Assembly (NCBI RefSeq): GCF_036250755.1
Contig: NZ_CP109583.1
Coordinates: 8,860,001-8,924,000 of the forward strand
Reading direction: 5' to 3'
DNA length: 64,000 nucleotides
From: Streptomyces uncialis
GTDB lineage: Bacteria > Actinomycetota > Actinomycetes > Streptomycetales > Streptomycetaceae
Shown: piece after piece, positions 62,636 through 64,000 of the stretch
How the letters are laid out: each line of letters opens with the position of its first letter
Position numbering within the stretch: the stretch's first letter is position 1
Notes under the pieces: generated by a model
Told to the model about the DNA's origin: nothing
The model's input: the letters and a program-made list of their open reading frames with translations, nothing else
The model's database searches: none
Made by a program: the position numbers and the translations under genes

Positions 62636-64000
62636 TTGAGCACCGCACGCGTGCCCTCGGACGGACTGCTCGCCCTGACCAGCGCCCAGTTGGGCATCTG
62701 GAACGCGCAGCGCCTCGAACCCGACTCGCCGTACTACCTGGTCGGCGACGTGGTGGAGATATCCGGCGACCGGCCGGTCGACACCGACGCGCTGGCCGAG
62801 GCGGTCCGGGCCACCACCGAGGAGGCCGAGAGCCTGCGGCTGCGGGTCCACGACACCCCCCAGGGGCCGCGCCAGAGCGTCGACGGCCGGCCGGTCGAGC
62901 GGCCCGGGGTGGCCGACGTCAGCGGCGAGGCCGACCCCGTCGCCGCGGCCCACGCGCTCGTCGCCGCCGAGCGGGCACGGGCGGGCGAGGAATGCCGGGG
63001 CATGGTCGACCGGCCGCTGTACGCGCGTACCGTCATCCGGCTGTCCGACCGGGAGGTCTGGTACACCCAGCTCGGCCACCATCTGGTCTTCGACGGCTAC
63101 ACCGCCGCGATGCTCGCCCGCCGCACCGCCGCCCACTACACCGCCCTGGTCAACGGCACCGAACCGCCCCCGTCGTCCTTCGGCAGGTTCGCCGACCTCG
63201 TCGCCGCCGACCGCGCCTACCGGGACAGCGACCGCGGCGCCGAGGACCGCGCCTACTGGGTCGAGCGGTTCACCCCGCTGCCCGACCTCGGCGACACGGA
63301 CACCGCCGCCGGTCCGCCCGAGCACACCGTCACGGCCCGCGCCGTCGTCCCGCCCGGGGAGACGGCCCGGCTGCGCGCGTTCGCCGACCGGGAGGGCGTC
63401 ACCTGGGGCGAGGCGCTGATCGCCGTCTACGCCGCCTTCCTGCACCGCGTACTGGGCGGCACCGACGTGGTGTTCGCGCTGCCGCTGATGTGCCGGGCGG
63501 GCTCGGCCGAGCTGCGCACCCCGTCCATGGCCGTCAACGTACTGCCGTTACGCGTGAGCGTCCGCGGCGGCGACGGACTCGGGGAACTGAGCCGGCGGGT
63601 CGCCTCCGCCATGCGCGGGATGCGCGAGCACCAGCGCTACCGGGGCGAGGACCTGCCCCGGGACCTCGGCGCGCCCGGCGCGGGCGCGCTGCTGCACGGA
63701 CGCGGGATCAACCTCAAGGCGTTCGACCTGGCGATCGACTTCGCCGGGTCGACCGGGGTGATGCGCAATGTCGCGGGCGGCCCGCCGGAGGACATGGGGC
63801 TGAGCGTCCTGCCGACCCGCGACGGCGGACTGCTGCTCGGCTTCGAGGCCGACGCCCGCGGCAGCGACCAGGCCGCCGTCGACGGCAAACTGTCCGGCCT
63901 GCGCACCCTGCTCACCGCACTGGTCGACGGCCTGCCCGTAGGACGGATCGCCCTGGCCGAGGACGTGGACCGGCTCCTGACGGACTGGTCCCCGCCCGCC
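62636..64000 (+). CDS. nonribosomal peptide synthetase, N-terminal condensation domain (cut by window edge)
   Basis: 455 codons are visible from a TTG start at 62636; AAGGAG lies six bases before it and the ATPase stop one base before it. The protein begins directly with a condensation domain: LALTSAQLGIWNAQ (C1), then the active site HHLVFDG at 148-154 (C3), EDRAYWVERF, VTWGEALIAVYAAFLHRVLG (C4) and MAVNVLPLRVSV (C5 region). It should accept dihydroxybenzoate from the stand-alone carrier and couple it to the first amino acid. The adenylation domains that fix the product lie beyond the edge. Confidence 0.9.
   Translation, partial: MSTARVPSDGLLALTSAQLGIWNAQRLEPDSPYYLVGDVVEISGDRPVDTDALAEAVRATTEEAESLRLRVHDTPQGPRQSVDGRPVERPGVADVSGEADPVAAAHALVAAERARAGEECRGMVDRPLYARTVIRLSDREVWYTQLGHHLVFDGYTAAMLARRTAAHYTALVNGTEPPPSSFGRFADLVAADRAYRDSDRGAEDRAYWVERFTPLPDLGDTDTAAGPPEHTVTARAVVPPGETARLRAFADREGVTWGEALIAVYAAFLHRVLGGTDVVFALPLMCRAGSAELRTPSMAVNVLPLRVSVRGGDGLGELSRRVASAMRGMREHQRYRGEDLPRDLGAPGAGALLHGRGINLKAFDLAIDFAGSTGVMRNVAGGPPEDMGLSVLPTRDGGLLLGFEADARGSDQAAVDGKLSGLRTLLTALVDGLPVGRIALAEDVDRLLTDWSPPA

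Noticed and set aside
1..64000. CRISPR arrays, transposases, integrases or phage genes
   Set aside because: None seen: no regularly spaced direct repeats of array type and no matching protein motifs in any frame I read.

Overview
The window reads as chromosome of a Streptomyces or close relative. G+C is very high, third codon positions are almost all G or C, GTG starts are frequent and several genes look leaderless. Gene families typical of the genus are present: a SARP/NB-ARC regulator, secreted chitinolytic enzymes, a rifamycin phosphotransferase, a CabC-like calcium protein and a catechol siderophore cluster. No transposase, integrase, phage gene or CRISPR array was seen.

Layout. 1-6.1 kb: edge of a SMI1/KNR4 gene, a TPR membrane protein, two damaged genes (a short-chain dehydrogenase remnant and a membrane-protein gene whose reading frame switches), a large SARP regulator and a secreted ricin-type lectin. 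6.2-9.5 kb: a FabV-type enoyl reductase, an SRPBCC protein and an AA10 lytic polysaccharide monooxygenase (LPMO) behind a perfect DasR-type operator. 9.7-13.3 kb: a secreted collagen-like protein, then a siderophore-binding lipoprotein behind an iron box, and an MFS exporter. 13.7-20.8 kb: a membrane Ser/Thr kinase with a SecD-like outer domain, small genes, rph with a rifamycin-associated element (RAE) upstream, and an O-methyltransferase. 21-23.6 kb: an EF-hand protein and a GH18 chitinase, again behind a DasR-type operator. 23.7-34.9 kb: many small regulator/enzyme units (VOC, flavin reductase plus ArsR-like regulator, ArsR plus DHFR-like plus SRPBCC, NUDIX, PhoX-like, DUF2071, NTF2-like).

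34.9-36.2 kb is nearly gene-free but carries a complete tRNA-like cloverleaf with a UCC anticodon followed by a strong intrinsic terminator. 36.2-50.2 kb: a GT1 glycosyltransferase and a 14-TMS exporter, small membrane proteins, an M20 amidohydrolase, MarR and MerR regulators, a methyltransferase, a hydrolase, a three-S1-domain protein, and a translationally coupled pair of a cis-prenyltransferase and an MpaB/Lcp-type oxygenase fused to EF-hands. 50.3-53 kb: a large secreted lectin/DUF11/Cna-B protein ending at a strong terminator.

53.3-64 kb: an iron-box-controlled catechol siderophore operon on the + strand (dhbA, dhbC, dhbE, dhbB, a stand-alone aryl carrier protein, a siderophore-interacting reductase, a binding lipoprotein, two FecCD permeases, an ATPase, and the start of an NRPS). 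Most of its genes overlap by 1-4 nt. The genes make 2,3-dihydroxybenzoate, load it on the carrier, pass it to the NRPS cut by the window edge, and re-import and reduce the ferric complex. The best candidates for something undescribed are the prenyltransferase/oxygenase pair and the tRNA-like RNA.
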